A stretch of DNA of 64,000 nucleotides from Rariglobus hedericola (lineage in GTDB: Bacteria > Verrucomicrobiota > Verrucomicrobiia > Opitutales > Opitutaceae), in NCBI RefSeq assembly GCF_007559335.1, contig NZ_VMBG01000001.1, positions 2,108,001-2,172,000 of the forward strand. Direction: 5' to 3'. Positions within the stretch are counted from its first letter, which is position 1. Each line of letters starts with the position of its first letter. The notes below the pieces were generated by a model, which was not told where the DNA came from, did not search any database, and was given only the letters and a program-made list of their open reading frames with translations. A program made the position numbers and the translations under genes. Of this stretch, positions 1 through 8,164 are shown piece after piece.

Positions 1-354
1 ACGTCGACCAACACGGACACCGCCGTCGCCAAACTCGGCGGTGTCATGCAAGGCACGATCGACCGCGTCAACGAACTCGCCACCGCCGAGTCCTCCCTGC
101 GCAACGCTTCCATCTGGGAAAAACCCTTCGTCTTCTTTGCGCACCTCGACCGATCCATCGCCAGCGCCACGCTCGACGTTTACCGCCCCGCCGTGCCCAC
201 GACCACGGAAGGCCTGATCTACGCCGCCGCCGGCATGATCACGTTCCTCTGCATTTATCACGGCTGCGTCCGCTACCCGATTTCCGCTGCAGTCAAAAAA
301 CGCGCTGAACGCCGGACCTCCAAAATCCAGGCACCGAAACAGCCGACGCCTTAA
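1..354 (+). CDS. Small membrane protein, C-terminal part (DUF2937-like), truncated by window start
   Basis: The reading frame is open from base 1 to the stop at 352-354, so only about 117 C-terminal residues are visible and the true start lies outside the window. The visible part has an amphipathic helix rich in Ala, Thr and Asp, a segment with Trp-Glu-Lys-Pro and His-Leu-Asp, and then Pro-x-x-Pro-Thr-Thr-Glu-Gly followed by one hydrophobic helix (about YAAAGMITFLCIYHGC) and a basic tail. This layout, a soluble helical stretch then 'P.TTEG..YA..G' and a terminal membrane helix, recalls the DUF2937 family of small inner-membrane proteins of unknown function. The family match is from memory and uncertain; that this is a real gene end is likely. 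Confidence 0.5.
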   Translation, partial: TSTNTDTAVAKLGGVMQGTIDRVNELATAESSLRNASIWEKPFVFFAHLDRSIASATLDVYRPAVPTTTEGLIYAAAGMITFLCIYHGCVRYPISAAVKKRAERRTSKIQAPKQPTP

Positions 355-394
355 TTTCGCAGCGCCGGATCTGCGGCGCACAGGGCGGGCACGA

Positions 395-697
395 TCAACG
401 GCGCTCGCTGCGCAGCCATTTTACATCCGCGTAAAACGTCCCGAACGGCACGAGACTCGCGAGCATGATCAACGCCGCGCGTTTCCACGACCAGTCGTGT
501 TCCAACCACGCCTGCACCGTTGCCGCGATGTAGGCGAGAAACAGCACGCCATGCGCCATGCCGACGACACGCACGGCCTGAGGCTCGCCCCAGAAATATT
601 TCAACGGCATGGCGACGCCAAGCAGCACGAGGAATGAGACGCCCTCGAGAAAACCAATGACACGAAGACGACCGATGGTGGTGGTAAGCAGATTCAT
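395..697 (-). CDS. DUF3817 family integral membrane protein
   Basis: About 100 residues starting MNLLTTTIGRLRVIGFLEG. The ATG at 697 is preferred over the upstream in-frame codon at 787, because the residues before it look like random translation and the family typically starts right before the first helix. It shows three hydrophobic helices, an RVIGFLEGVSFLVLL opening and an HGVLFLAYI segment. These are typical of DUF3817 (TIGR03954-type) proteins, small inner-membrane proteins of unknown biochemical role. It stands alone between the partial gene at the window start and tRNA-Leu. Family assignment is fairly secure; function is unknown. Confidence 0.75.
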   Translation of the reverse strand: MNLLTTTIGRLRVIGFLEGVSFLVLLGVAMPLKYFWGEPQAVRVVGMAHGVLFLAYIAATVQAWLEHDWSWKRAALIMLASLVPFGTFYADVKWLRSERR

Positions 698-892
698 GGA
701 ACGCGAATACGAAACCACGAACGTCCGCATGTTCCCGCCAACCCTCAATGCCAAGTTTCCCGTGTCGCACGGATACAACCTGAGCAACGCGGGTTATTAC
801 CGCACGTTATCAGGATGCGGATGTGTGAAGGGATGAGTCGCAGCGTTGACCGCAGGCAGGCGGACACTTTCACTCTGCCCGCAGTGCCGCCC

Positions 893-978
893 GCCCGGGT
901 GGTGGAATGGTAGACACCAGAGACTTAAAATCTCTTGATCGTAAGGTCGTGCGGGTTCGAGTCCCGCCCCGGGCACCA
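893..978 (+). tRNA. tRNA-Leu (anticodon UAA)
   Basis: The acceptor stem GCCCGGG (893-899) pairs with CCCGGGC (968-974), followed by discriminator A and an encoded CCA (976-978). The anticodon stem AGAGA/TCTCT encloses a seven-base loop CTTAAAA, which places TAA at positions 34-36. A T-arm with GGTTCGAGTCC is present and the variable region is long, as expected for a class II leucine tRNA. A short T-run follows immediately. This tRNA reads UUA/UUG codons. Confidence 0.96.
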
Positions 979-1031
979 GTTTTTAGATTGGCACGGCACC
1001 AATCGAAACCGTGCGCGCCCCCCTCGGCGTA

Positions 1032-2438
1032 TCAGCTGCCGATGTAGGTTTGAATGGAACGCGCCGGAATCGTGCAGGCGAGTGCGTCGGCGTCGGTCTT
1101 CAGCGTGAACTGCACGGCATCGTCCGTTTCGTTCAGCACCACGATCGCCAGCGAACCATCGGGATTCATAAAGGCCACCGACGACACACCCGGATGCGGT
1201 TTGCCCGAGGCGATGCGTTTAGCACCCGGCTTCACGAAGCGGCTGAAATGCCCGATGTAATAAAACGAGCTCTGGTAATGCACCTCGCCCGTCTCGTGAT
1301 CCACCAGCACCGGAGCATCACACCAGTTGCCGACGTGATTCGGGCCGCCGCGCGTATCCAGGACCATGTTCCAGTCGATCCAACCGCATACCCAGTTGCG
1401 AATGTCGCCGATCATGTTGCGCGCATAACGCTCGCCGCGGTCCCACTGGCCGAGCTTCACGCCGCCTTCCCAGCAACCTTCGGTAAACAAAATATGTTTG
1501 TCCGGAAATGCCGCGTGCAGTGCCGAGGACTGCGTGAAGTCTTCGCTCACATACCAGTGCAGCGCCGCGCCCCACACAAAACGCGCCGTCGCCGGATCCG
1601 AGAAAATCGGCGTCGCGCGCTCGACGAGCAGATCACGGTTATGATCCCACACCAGCAGCTTCACGTCCGCGTGTCCGGCCGCATGCAGCGCCGGGCCGAG
1701 ATGGTCGCGCACGAAGTCGCGCTCCTCTTCCGCCGTGTAAAGGCACGACTCCCACGTCTGCTTGGCGGCCGGTTCGTTTTGCACCGTCACGGCCCAGATG
1801 GGGAGCTTTTCCTCGTCGCGCATCGCGGTCACAAAACGCGCCATCAAGCGCGCCCAGGCATCGCGGCATTCGGGCCGCAAGCCGCCGCCTTGAAGCATGG
1901 TGTCGTTGGTCTTCATCCACGCCGGGGGACTCCACGGAGAAGCGAGGAAACGCAACTTGTCACCGGCGATGGCGCGGGCCTCATGCAGCAACGGCAGCAC
2001 CCAGTTACGCATGGGCGCGAGATCGAATGACTTCAGCTCGAAGTCTCCCGCCGTCTCGGCCAGTGACCAGGGATACAGCGAAAAATCGCAGCTGTTGATA
2101 TGCGTGCGGGCGAGCGTGTAGCCCAGGCCGTCCTTGGTGTCGTAGTAACGGCGCAACACCTCGGCGCGCTGCGAGGGCGTCGTTTGCGACAACGCCCACG
2201 CGGCGGACTCGGTCAATGCTCCGCCAAAGCCTTCCATCGTCTGGAATTGCTCCGCCGGATTGCAATGCAACACGTGCTGGCCGGCGCTCAGACCGGGCGC
2301 GAGCAGGCGCGGCGGCGGCGCCACGGAAAGGCGGCGGCCGTTGTCACGCGCCGTCTCGACGACGGACCACGAACGACGGGAACCGGGAGCTGAGGACGCT
2401 TTGGCGACCGGGGTCGCGATTTCGGAAACGAGGCTCAT
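1032..2438 (-). CDS. Glycoside hydrolase family 30 enzyme (glucosylceramidase/beta-glucosidase-like)
   Basis: A 468-residue protein with the GH30 signature. The motif QTMEGFGGALTESAA lies near residues 66-80, a conserved ARTHINSCDFS near 110-120, and SPWSPPAWMKTN near 167-178. The acid/base Glu is in VQNEP (Glu222) and the nucleophile Glu is in LFTEG (Glu320). A C-terminal beta domain of the GH30 type follows. Family members hydrolyse beta-linked glucose or related sugars, including beta-1,6-glucan and glucosylceramide; the exact substrate cannot be read here. No signal peptide is visible, unlike its neighbour, so it may act inside the cell on imported oligosaccharides, or the start may be misplaced. 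Its ATG overlaps the stop of the upstream hydrolase gene by 4 nt, implying translational coupling. Confidence 0.9.
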   Translation of the reverse strand: MSLVSEIATPVAKASSAPGSRRSWSVVETARDNGRRLSVAPPPRLLAPGLSAGQHVLHCNPAEQFQTMEGFGGALTESAAWALSQTTPSQRAEVLRRYYDTKDGLGYTLARTHINSCDFSLYPWSLAETAGDFELKSFDLAPMRNWVLPLLHEARAIAGDKLRFLASPWSPPAWMKTNDTMLQGGGLRPECRDAWARLMARFVTAMRDEEKLPIWAVTVQNEPAAKQTWESCLYTAEEERDFVRDHLGPALHAAGHADVKLLVWDHNRDLLVERATPIFSDPATARFVWGAALHWYVSEDFTQSSALHAAFPDKHILFTEGCWEGGVKLGQWDRGERYARNMIGDIRNWVCGWIDWNMVLDTRGGPNHVGNWCDAPVLVDHETGEVHYQSSFYYIGHFSRFVKPGAKRIASGKPHPGVSSVAFMNPDGSLAIVVLNETDDAVQFTLKTDADALACTIPARSIQTYIGS

Positions 2439-3790
2439 TTTACAAGAAAGGGAACGTTATCGATGCTGGCGCCGCCCTTGCCGTCGCGAACCGTCGCGAA
2501 TAGGCGGTAAGGACCGGTTTTCGTCGGAGCGACTCCGGCGACGGCCAGACCTTCACTGCGGGTGATGCATCCGGGAATGCTCGGCGGGACAGCCTCGTCA
2601 TCGCCGCCTTCGCGACGATCGGTGCTCTCGGCCACGACCGTCCACTCGACGGTGAGCGTGTCCTTCTCCGCATCGGTCGCCTCAAGCAATCCGGTGAACG
2701 GCTGCCCGGGCTTCACAATCGCCTCGCGCAAATCCGTAGTAAATTTACGGATACGCGGGCTGCGGTTTTCCGGCCACTTGCCCGTCCAGGCATACGACAT
2801 GGCGTCGATCGACGGCATTTTCTCACCGGTCGGCGCGAACATGCCATACCACGTCGAGGTGGTTTCCTGTTTGTTGCCCCACACAAAGGCGTAGCTGCCG
2901 ATGCAGGTGCCGTGGCTGTCTTCCATCACCATCTTCTGGGTGCTGTAATAATTGGCCGCCTTCTCCTGGCTGGATTGTTCGATGGGCGCATTCCACGAGG
3001 TGTGACGCACCTCCCACGCTCCGACCGGACCGAATTCGGTGAGGACAAACGGCTTTTGCCAGCCCGCCTCCTGCAGCGCCTTGCCCACGCCGGCCGCACT
3101 ACCGTAGGCGTTCACGCCGAGGATATCGATCGCGGTGTAATTTTCCATGAGCGCCTTCACTTTGGCGCCGCCGGCACCGGCGATGACCGTCATCACAGGA
3201 TGGTTCGGGTCCTCTTGCTTGATGATCTGGGCGAGCACTTGAAGCTCCTTCCAAATACGCGTGTCGCGACCATCCGCGGTCGGACCTTCCATCTCGTTGC
3301 CCAAACCCCAGACCAGCAGGCTGGGCTCATTGCGATAACGGCGCACCAGGCCGCGGACATACTCGCGCTGCTTCTCCAGCTGCGCCGGGTCGCTGTAATT
3401 AAAACCGTGGCGCTCGTGCTGGAGCCAGATGCCGATGGTCACGGCAAGATCCAGCTCGCGCGCCTGATCAAGCAGGCTTTTGCCGTTGGGACCTTTGTGA
3501 TCGAGGTCGTCGGCGCCCCAGGTGCGGAACGAGTTTCCGCCCATCTGAACGAGCAGCTCAAGATGACGCTGGCCACCGACGCCATTGATGACGAACGGCC
3601 GGCCGTTGCGTAGCAGCTGCCACTGACCATCCGCACGACGCTCCAGCGCGACCTTGGAGGATGGTTGCACGGCGGGCGCGGCCACGGCCGCAGGGGAAAC
3701 GGGGGAGGAAAGGCTCATAATTAAACACGCGATGGGGAACACATGGGTGAGCACGGCAAAGCCGCGCATGACGGGGCGGGGAGGTAACAT
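2435..3790 (-). CDS. Exported clan GH-A glycoside hydrolase (GH2/GH5-like TIM barrel)
   Basis: About 451 residues. An N-terminal hydrophobic stretch ending in an Ala-rich region (to about residue 40) is a likely signal peptide; an alternative ATG at 3769 gives a cleaner one. The barrel shows GGNSFRTWGADD (near 84-95), WGLGNEM with the putative acid/base Glu166, and VLTEFGPVG with the putative nucleophile Glu252. Beyond about residue 330 is a beta-rich Ig-like domain. The catalytic pattern is that of clan GH-A retaining enzymes; the CAZy family is not certain. It is clearly related to the two hydrolases at 9038-11668. It is the first gene of a two-gene unit with the GH30 gene, and an operator-like TGCA-N6-TGCA site lies 50 nt upstream. 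Confidence 0.8.
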   Translation of the reverse strand: MLPPRPVMRGFAVLTHVFPIACLIMSLSSPVSPAAVAAPAVQPSSKVALERRADGQWQLLRNGRPFVINGVGGQRHLELLVQMGGNSFRTWGADDLDHKGPNGKSLLDQARELDLAVTIGIWLQHERHGFNYSDPAQLEKQREYVRGLVRRYRNEPSLLVWGLGNEMEGPTADGRDTRIWKELQVLAQIIKQEDPNHPVMTVIAGAGGAKVKALMENYTAIDILGVNAYGSAAGVGKALQEAGWQKPFVLTEFGPVGAWEVRHTSWNAPIEQSSQEKAANYYSTQKMVMEDSHGTCIGSYAFVWGNKQETTSTWYGMFAPTGEKMPSIDAMSYAWTGKWPENRSPRIRKFTTDLREAIVKPGQPFTGLLEATDAEKDTLTVEWTVVAESTDRREGGDDEAVPPSIPGCITRSEGLAVAGVAPTKTGPYRLFATVRDGKGGASIDNVPFLVK

Positions 3791-3839
3791 CTGGACTGCA
3801 ACGTGCAGCTAAATCCGCAGCGAGTAAAGGAGTTTTTGA

Positions 3840-3853
3840 TGCATAAAATTGCA
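3840..3853. promoter_or_regulatory. Operator-like site TGCATAAAATTGCA
   Basis: Two TGCA half-sites are separated by six A/T bases, within an AT-rich patch of a GC-rich region. The site lies 50 nt upstream of the minus-strand hydrolase gene and 129 nt upstream of the LacI gene, in their shared divergent intergenic region. The same motif recurs at 5108, 23119, 24254 and, degenerate, at 33406. Binding by a LacI-type repressor is inferred. Confidence 0.55.
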
Positions 3854-3981
3854 TAACACTTAAAACCCTCAAAACCTCGTTTTATTGCGGTAAATGCGAC
3901 TTATGGTGCACAAAGTTTCCGGCCACATTTCGCATTGCTCCCCCGCCGGATGCATTCTTTCTTCACGGCAATCCCAACGGC

Positions 3982-5049
3982 ATGCCCAAGCCCAACCAGC
4001 AACTCATCGCAACCAAGCTGAAGCTCTCCCGCGCCACCGTCTCGCGCTGCTTCACCAACCACCCCGGCATCAATCCGCAGACGCGCGCCAAGGTCTTCGC
4101 GCTCGCCTCCAAGCTGGGCTACTCCCCGCTCGAAAAAGCCAAGCCCCGCGCCCACGCCGAGCGCCTCAAACTGCTCGATGTCGCCGTGTTGATCTGCGTC
4201 GACCTGCCTAATTTCGACAACACGGCCTACGGCAATCCCGGCGAAGAAATCCTCACCGGCGTCACCGAGTTCGCCCGCACCAAGAAGATCAGCCTCGATC
4301 TCCATTATGTGAAGCCCGAGGACCTGAGCCTCGACAGCCCGTCCTACCGCCGGATCACCCCGATGCGTCGCCGACGCTGGAAAGGCGTGCTCTTTATTTA
4401 TCCGTTTCCGCAGACAGTCATGGACGAGCTCATGGCGAAATACCCGTGCGTTTCCCTCGTCGAACAATACGGCACCACCGGCCTCGACTGCGTGGACGTC
4501 GATCACTTCCGCGGCGTCAACAAGCTCATGGATCGCCTGCTCGCGCACGGCCATCAACGCATCGGTTTCTTCACGCATCACTACGATGTCGAGGCCAGCT
4601 GGGCACTCCGCCGCCACAGCGCCTACATGGAAAAACTGTTTTCCCTCGGCATGCCCTACAACCCCGACGACGCGCTCAACATCGGCCAGCACAACAAGCT
4701 CGATTACGATGCCACCCACCAGCGCGCCCTCGAACTCACGCGCAAGGGAGTCACCGCCTGGCTGTGCGCGTCCGACTACGAAGCCTACCAGCTCGTGGAA
4801 TTCTTCAAGAAGAATGGCCTATCCGTTCCCCGTGATGTTTCCGTCACCGGCTTCGACGGCATTCGCAAGCCCGCCGGCGCCCCTCTCCTCAGCACCGTGC
4901 AGGTCCCTTATCGTGAGATCGGCGTCACCGGCGTGAAACGCCTGTCCGACCTGATCAACCGCCGCTTCGATTCCACCCAGCACATCCTGCTGGACTGCGC
5001 TTTGCGCGAGGGCGAAACCATCGCCGCTCCGCGCAATTCAGCACTCTGA
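3982..5049 (+). CDS. LacI-family transcriptional regulator
   Basis: A 355-residue protein with an N-terminal helix-turn-helix (LIATKLKLSRATVSRCFTNH, residues about 8-27). The typical second part follows (INPQTRAKVFALASKLGYSP), then a periplasmic-binding-protein-like sensor domain ending in a VTGFDGI strand and an Arg-Glu-rich C-terminus. Such proteins are dimeric repressors or activators that release or change DNA binding when a sugar ligand is bound. It sits between the divergent hydrolase pair and the transporter operon, with a TGCA-N6-TGCA site on each side (3840 and 5108). It is therefore the most likely local regulator of sugar uptake and hydrolysis here. Confidence 0.93.
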   Translation: MPKPNQQLIATKLKLSRATVSRCFTNHPGINPQTRAKVFALASKLGYSPLEKAKPRAHAERLKLLDVAVLICVDLPNFDNTAYGNPGEEILTGVTEFARTKKISLDLHYVKPEDLSLDSPSYRRITPMRRRRWKGVLFIYPFPQTVMDELMAKYPCVSLVEQYGTTGLDCVDVDHFRGVNKLMDRLLAHGHQRIGFFTHHYDVEASWALRRHSAYMEKLFSLGMPYNPDDALNIGQHNKLDYDATHQRALELTRKGVTAWLCASDYEAYQLVEFFKKNGLSVPRDVSVTGFDGIRKPAGAPLLSTVQVPYREIGVTGVKRLSDLINRRFDSTQHILLDCALREGETIAAPRNSAL

Positions 5050-5107
5050 TTTCGCGTTCGCGGAATCCTGCACCGCTCAAAAACCGGTCGCTCACCGCGA
5101 ACATTGT

Positions 5108-5121
5108 TGCATAAAGTTGCA
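5108..5121. promoter_or_regulatory. Operator-like site TGCATAAAGTTGCA
   Basis: TGCA-N6-TGCA upstream of the small exported protein gene that leads the transporter operon. Its reverse complement, TGCAACTTTATGCA, matches 12 of the 12 bases present in the site overlapping the second LacI start (33406). A TTGACG at 5131-5136 could be a -35 element, but no convincing -10 hexamer follows it. Confidence 0.55.
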
Positions 5122-5204
5122 GAAATCAGCTTGACGCGCCCACGGCCATTACGCATGGTTTTTAACGTTAGCCGCCCCGTCTGTTTTCCAACCCTCATCC
5201 CCCC

Positions 5205-5729
5205 ATGAAACCCGGCCTGCTTCTTTCCGTGACGTCCTGCGTCGTCGCCTCGCTCCTGCCCCTTTCCGCCCAAACTCCGGACGCCACCCCGGCGCCCGCC
5301 GCCGCCACCACCCCGGCCGCACCCAAGCTCGACTTTGGTGACAACGGCTCCGCCACCATCACCGGCAAAGCCTGGGCCGCCCACGCCGCCAAAAACGTCG
5401 CCGAGGTTAAGGGCTACGTCGCCCGCGTCCGCGAGCTCTACGAAGCCACCGCCATCCAGCAGCAGAATTCGCTGACCGCCCCCGTCCCCACCGACGACAA
5501 GGAAAAGGTTCACTCGTATTGGGCCCTCAATGACGTCGGCACGTCCCTCTTCATCCTGGGGCAGACGCTTGAGCAATCCGGCGACAAGGCCGGTGCCCTC
5601 GCCGCCTACAAGACGCTCGTGGACAAATTGTCCTTCGCCCAGTGCTGGGACACCAAAGGCTGGTTCTGGCGTCCGTCCGAAGCCGCCCGCGCCCGCGTGA
5701 AGGCCCTCGAGTTCGACGCCGCCGAATAA
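5205..5729 (+). CDS. Small exported TPR-like protein of unknown function
   Basis: A 174-residue protein with a signal peptide (MKPGLLLSVTSCVVASLLPLSA), then an Ala/Pro-rich linker and a helical region. The helices include WALNDVGTSLFILGQTLEQ followed by SGDKAGALAAYKTLVDKL, which reads like a single tetratricopeptide-type helical hairpin. A Trp-rich stretch (CWDTKGWFWRPSE) and RARVKALEF close the protein. No enzymatic motif is visible. It is the first gene downstream of the operator-like site at 5108, and a hairpin at 5758-5783 separates it from the transporter genes. A role in the cell envelope during sugar use is inferred from position only. Confidence 0.7.
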   Translation: MKPGLLLSVTSCVVASLLPLSAQTPDATPAPAAATTPAAPKLDFGDNGSATITGKAWAAHAAKNVAEVKGYVARVRELYEATAIQQQNSLTAPVPTDDKEKVHSYWALNDVGTSLFILGQTLEQSGDKAGALAAYKTLVDKLSFAQCWDTKGWFWRPSEAARARVKALEFDAAE

Positions 5730-5757
5730 CCTTCGCCGTTTTTCGTTTCCCTTCCCC

Positions 5758-5783
5758 AAGGCCGGACCGCGTGTCCGGCCTTT
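5758..5783 (+). terminator. Hairpin with weak T-tail, possible partial terminator
   Basis: Perfect 10-bp stem AAGGCCGGAC / GTCCGGCCTT with a five-base loop, followed only by TTTCT. It lies between the small exported protein gene and the solute-binding protein gene. It may let the first gene be expressed more strongly than the membrane components downstream. Confidence 0.6.
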
Positions 5784-5831
5784 CTGCTCCCGCGCCCGCA
5801 CCCCCATTTTCCCGCGGCATTGCTTCGCTCC

Positions 5832-7259
5832 ATGTCCCGCCAGCCTTCACGTTTCAAAATCATCTTCGAAGCCGCATCGCCCGCGGTGTGGGTGCTGTTG
5901 GTGATCGCCGTGCTGACGACTCTCTACGTCTGGCAACGTCCCGCGCGGCGCTACGACGGTCTCATTTTCTGGACCTCCGCACGCGCCCACACACCTGCCT
6001 ACGCACCGCTCATTGAAACTTGGAATCGCAACCACCCGGTGGATTCCAAGGTGAACATGTTGCTCCTCGATTACGGCGCCTTGGAGCGGCGCATGTTGTC
6101 GGGTTTTCTCTCCGGCACTCCCGTCTCGGATCTAATCGAGGTCGAACGCAACATCGCCGGCCGCGCCTTCACCGGTCCGGTCGAGGATGTCGGTTTTATC
6201 GACCTCACCGACCGCCTTCGCAACGAGGGCCTGCTCGAAAAAATCAACGCGCCGTCCTTCGGTGCGTGGACATCTCGCGGCCGCATCTTCGGCCTGCCTC
6301 ACGATGTCCACCCCGTGCTCCTCGCCTACCGCGCCGATATCGTTGAAGCCGCTGGCATTGATGTCTCCACCATCGAAACCTGGGACGACCTCATCCGCGC
6401 CTTTCGTCCCCTCATGAAAGACTTCGATGGCGACGGCCGCCCCGACCGTTTCATTCTCAACTTCTGGCCCACCAACGCCGACATTACGTTCGCGCTTCTC
6501 CTCCAGGCCGGCGGTCAACTCTTCGACGAACACGACCGCCCCGTCATCGACTCCGAGATCAACGCCCGCGTCATCACCACGCTCGCCACCTGGTCTACCG
6601 GTTCCACCCGTATTTCCGTGGACGCCCCCGAGTTCTCCGCCGCCGGAAATCAACTGCGCCTCCAAGGCACTGTCATCGCTTCCGTCATGCCCGACTGGCT
6701 CGCCGGCGTCTGGAAAATCGACCTCCCCGCCCTCTCCGGAAAAATCAAACTCATGCCGCTGCCCGCATGGACACCCGGCGGCCGCCGCACCAGCGCGCAG
6801 GGCGGCTCCATGCTCGGCATTCCCAAAACCTCCCGCGACCCCGAAGCCTGCTGGGCCTTCGCTAAGGAACTTTATTTGTCCCCCCAGCTCGCCGCCGAAT
6901 CCTACCGCGCCCTCAGCATCGTCACCCCCGTAAAGCAATTTTGGTCGCTCCCCGTGTTCGACGAGCCCGACGCCTACTTCGCCGGACAACCCGCCGGCCG
7001 TCTCTTCATCAACCAGGCTCCCAACGTCCCCGTCCGTTCTTCCTCGCCTTACGGCTCACTCGCGATGGCCCGCATAAACGACGCGATGCTTTCTCTCGTC
7101 ACCTACATCGAGGCCACCGGCGAGACCGACGTTGAAAAACTCCTCCCCGAAACCCGCCGCCTGCTCGCCTTCGCCCAGGCCCAGGTCGTGAAGCAGATCG
7201 ATCGCAACGTCTTCCTGCGCCCTGCAACGAACGCCGAGAAACCCGCCGCATCCAAGTAA
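5832..7259 (+). CDS. Extracellular solute-binding protein of a sugar ABC importer, membrane-anchored
   Basis: About 475 residues. The ATG at 5832 is chosen over an upstream TTG in the same frame. An N-terminal hydrophobic helix (VWVLLVIAVLTTLYVW, about residues 20-37) is followed by a family 1 solute-binding fold. Recognisable stretches are the first strand IFWTSARAHTPAYAPLIETW, LPHDVHPVLLAYRADIVEAAGID, WDDLIRAFRPL and AQGGSMLGIPKTSRDPEACWAFAKEL. There is no lipobox cysteine, so it is probably held in the membrane by the uncleaved helix. It delivers sugar to the two permeases encoded next; its stop TAA overlaps their start (TAATG). Confidence 0.88.
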   Translation: MSRQPSRFKIIFEAASPAVWVLLVIAVLTTLYVWQRPARRYDGLIFWTSARAHTPAYAPLIETWNRNHPVDSKVNMLLLDYGALERRMLSGFLSGTPVSDLIEVERNIAGRAFTGPVEDVGFIDLTDRLRNEGLLEKINAPSFGAWTSRGRIFGLPHDVHPVLLAYRADIVEAAGIDVSTIETWDDLIRAFRPLMKDFDGDGRPDRFILNFWPTNADITFALLLQAGGQLFDEHDRPVIDSEINARVITTLATWSTGSTRISVDAPEFSAAGNQLRLQGTVIASVMPDWLAGVWKIDLPALSGKIKLMPLPAWTPGGRRTSAQGGSMLGIPKTSRDPEACWAFAKELYLSPQLAAESYRALSIVTPVKQFWSLPVFDEPDAYFAGQPAGRLFINQAPNVPVRSSSPYGSLAMARINDAMLSLVTYIEATGETDVEKLLPETRRLLAFAQAQVVKQIDRNVFLRPATNAEKPAASK

Positions 7260-8164
7260 TGAATACGCCGGACCAACCACGTCGCCGCTTTCGTTCCGAG
7301 CCCGCCTGGGTGCCCTGGCTCTTCCTTTCGCCGTTCATCATCACGATCACCGTCTTCCTCGCGTGGCCGCTCCTCCAGTCGGTCCTGCTTTCGATGCAGC
7401 AAACCTACGGACCCAAAACATCCCGCTGGGTCGGCATAGACAATTTCACGTTCCTCCTCACCGATCCGCTCTTCTGGAAGGCGCTGCGCAACACGCTCAT
7501 TTTCTCCTGCGGCTCCGTCTTCCTGCAGCTCCCGCTGTCTCTCGGCCTCGCCCTGCTGCTCAATCGCCCCGGTCTCAAGGGTCGCGCGTTCTTCCGCCTC
7601 ATCTTCTTCGCTCCGTCGCTGGTGGGCCTTGTCTTCGTGGGCCTGATGTTCGCCCTCATGTTCGAGAAGCGCACCGGCATCATCAACGTCACGCTTCACG
7701 CCCTCTTCGCGTCGTTCAACCCCGAGTTCCCGTGGCTCCAGGAATACGTGATGCCCGCGCTCATTCTCGCCGCGCTCTGGCTCTACGTCGGGTTCAACAT
7801 GATCTACTTCCTCGCCGCGTTGCAGAACGTGCCCGCCGAGCTCCTAGAAGCAGCCGCTCTCGACGGCGCCGGTCCGTGGGATCGTTTCCGTCACGTCGTC
7901 GTTCCTGAAATCATGCCGGTCGTCTCCTTCGTCGTGCTGCTTTCGCTCCTCGGCAGTTTCCAACTTTTCGAACTGCCGTTCATTCTGCTCAACGGCCCCG
8001 GACCCGACAACCGCGGCCTCACGATCGTGATGTATCTCTACCAGACGGGTTTCGTCACCGGTGACCTCGGTTACGCCAGCGCCATCGGCTGGATGCTCGC
8101 ACTGATGCTCGGCACCTTCGCCCTCGGCCAGAGGCTCTGGATGAAAAAGGAGGAAGCCAAATGA
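7259..8164 (+). CDS. Sugar ABC transporter permease (MalF/UgpA-type)
   Basis: A 301-residue membrane protein with six predicted helices. The EAA loop of binding-protein-dependent permeases is seen as ELLEAAALDGAGPWDRFRHVVVPEIMPV, where the Glu-Ala-Ala and Gly contact the ATPase. The N-terminus (WVPWLFLSPFIITITVFLAWPLLQSVLLS) is typical of CUT1 first permeases. The start overlaps the preceding stop as TAATG, and the stop overlaps the next start as ATGA, so the three transport genes are translationally coupled. Confidence 0.95.
   Translation: MNTPDQPRRRFRSEPAWVPWLFLSPFIITITVFLAWPLLQSVLLSMQQTYGPKTSRWVGIDNFTFLLTDPLFWKALRNTLIFSCGSVFLQLPLSLGLALLLNRPGLKGRAFFRLIFFAPSLVGLVFVGLMFALMFEKRTGIINVTLHALFASFNPEFPWLQEYVMPALILAALWLYVGFNMIYFLAALQNVPAELLEAAALDGAGPWDRFRHVVVPEIMPVVSFVVLLSLLGSFQLFELPFILLNGPGPDNRGLTIVMYLYQTGFVTGDLGYASAIGWMLALMLGTFALGQRLWMKKEEAK

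Noticed and set aside
5056-5102. GTTCGCGG / CCGCGAAC inverted repeat after the first LacI gene as a terminator
   Set aside because: The loop is 31 nt and no T-run follows, so a terminator is not supported.
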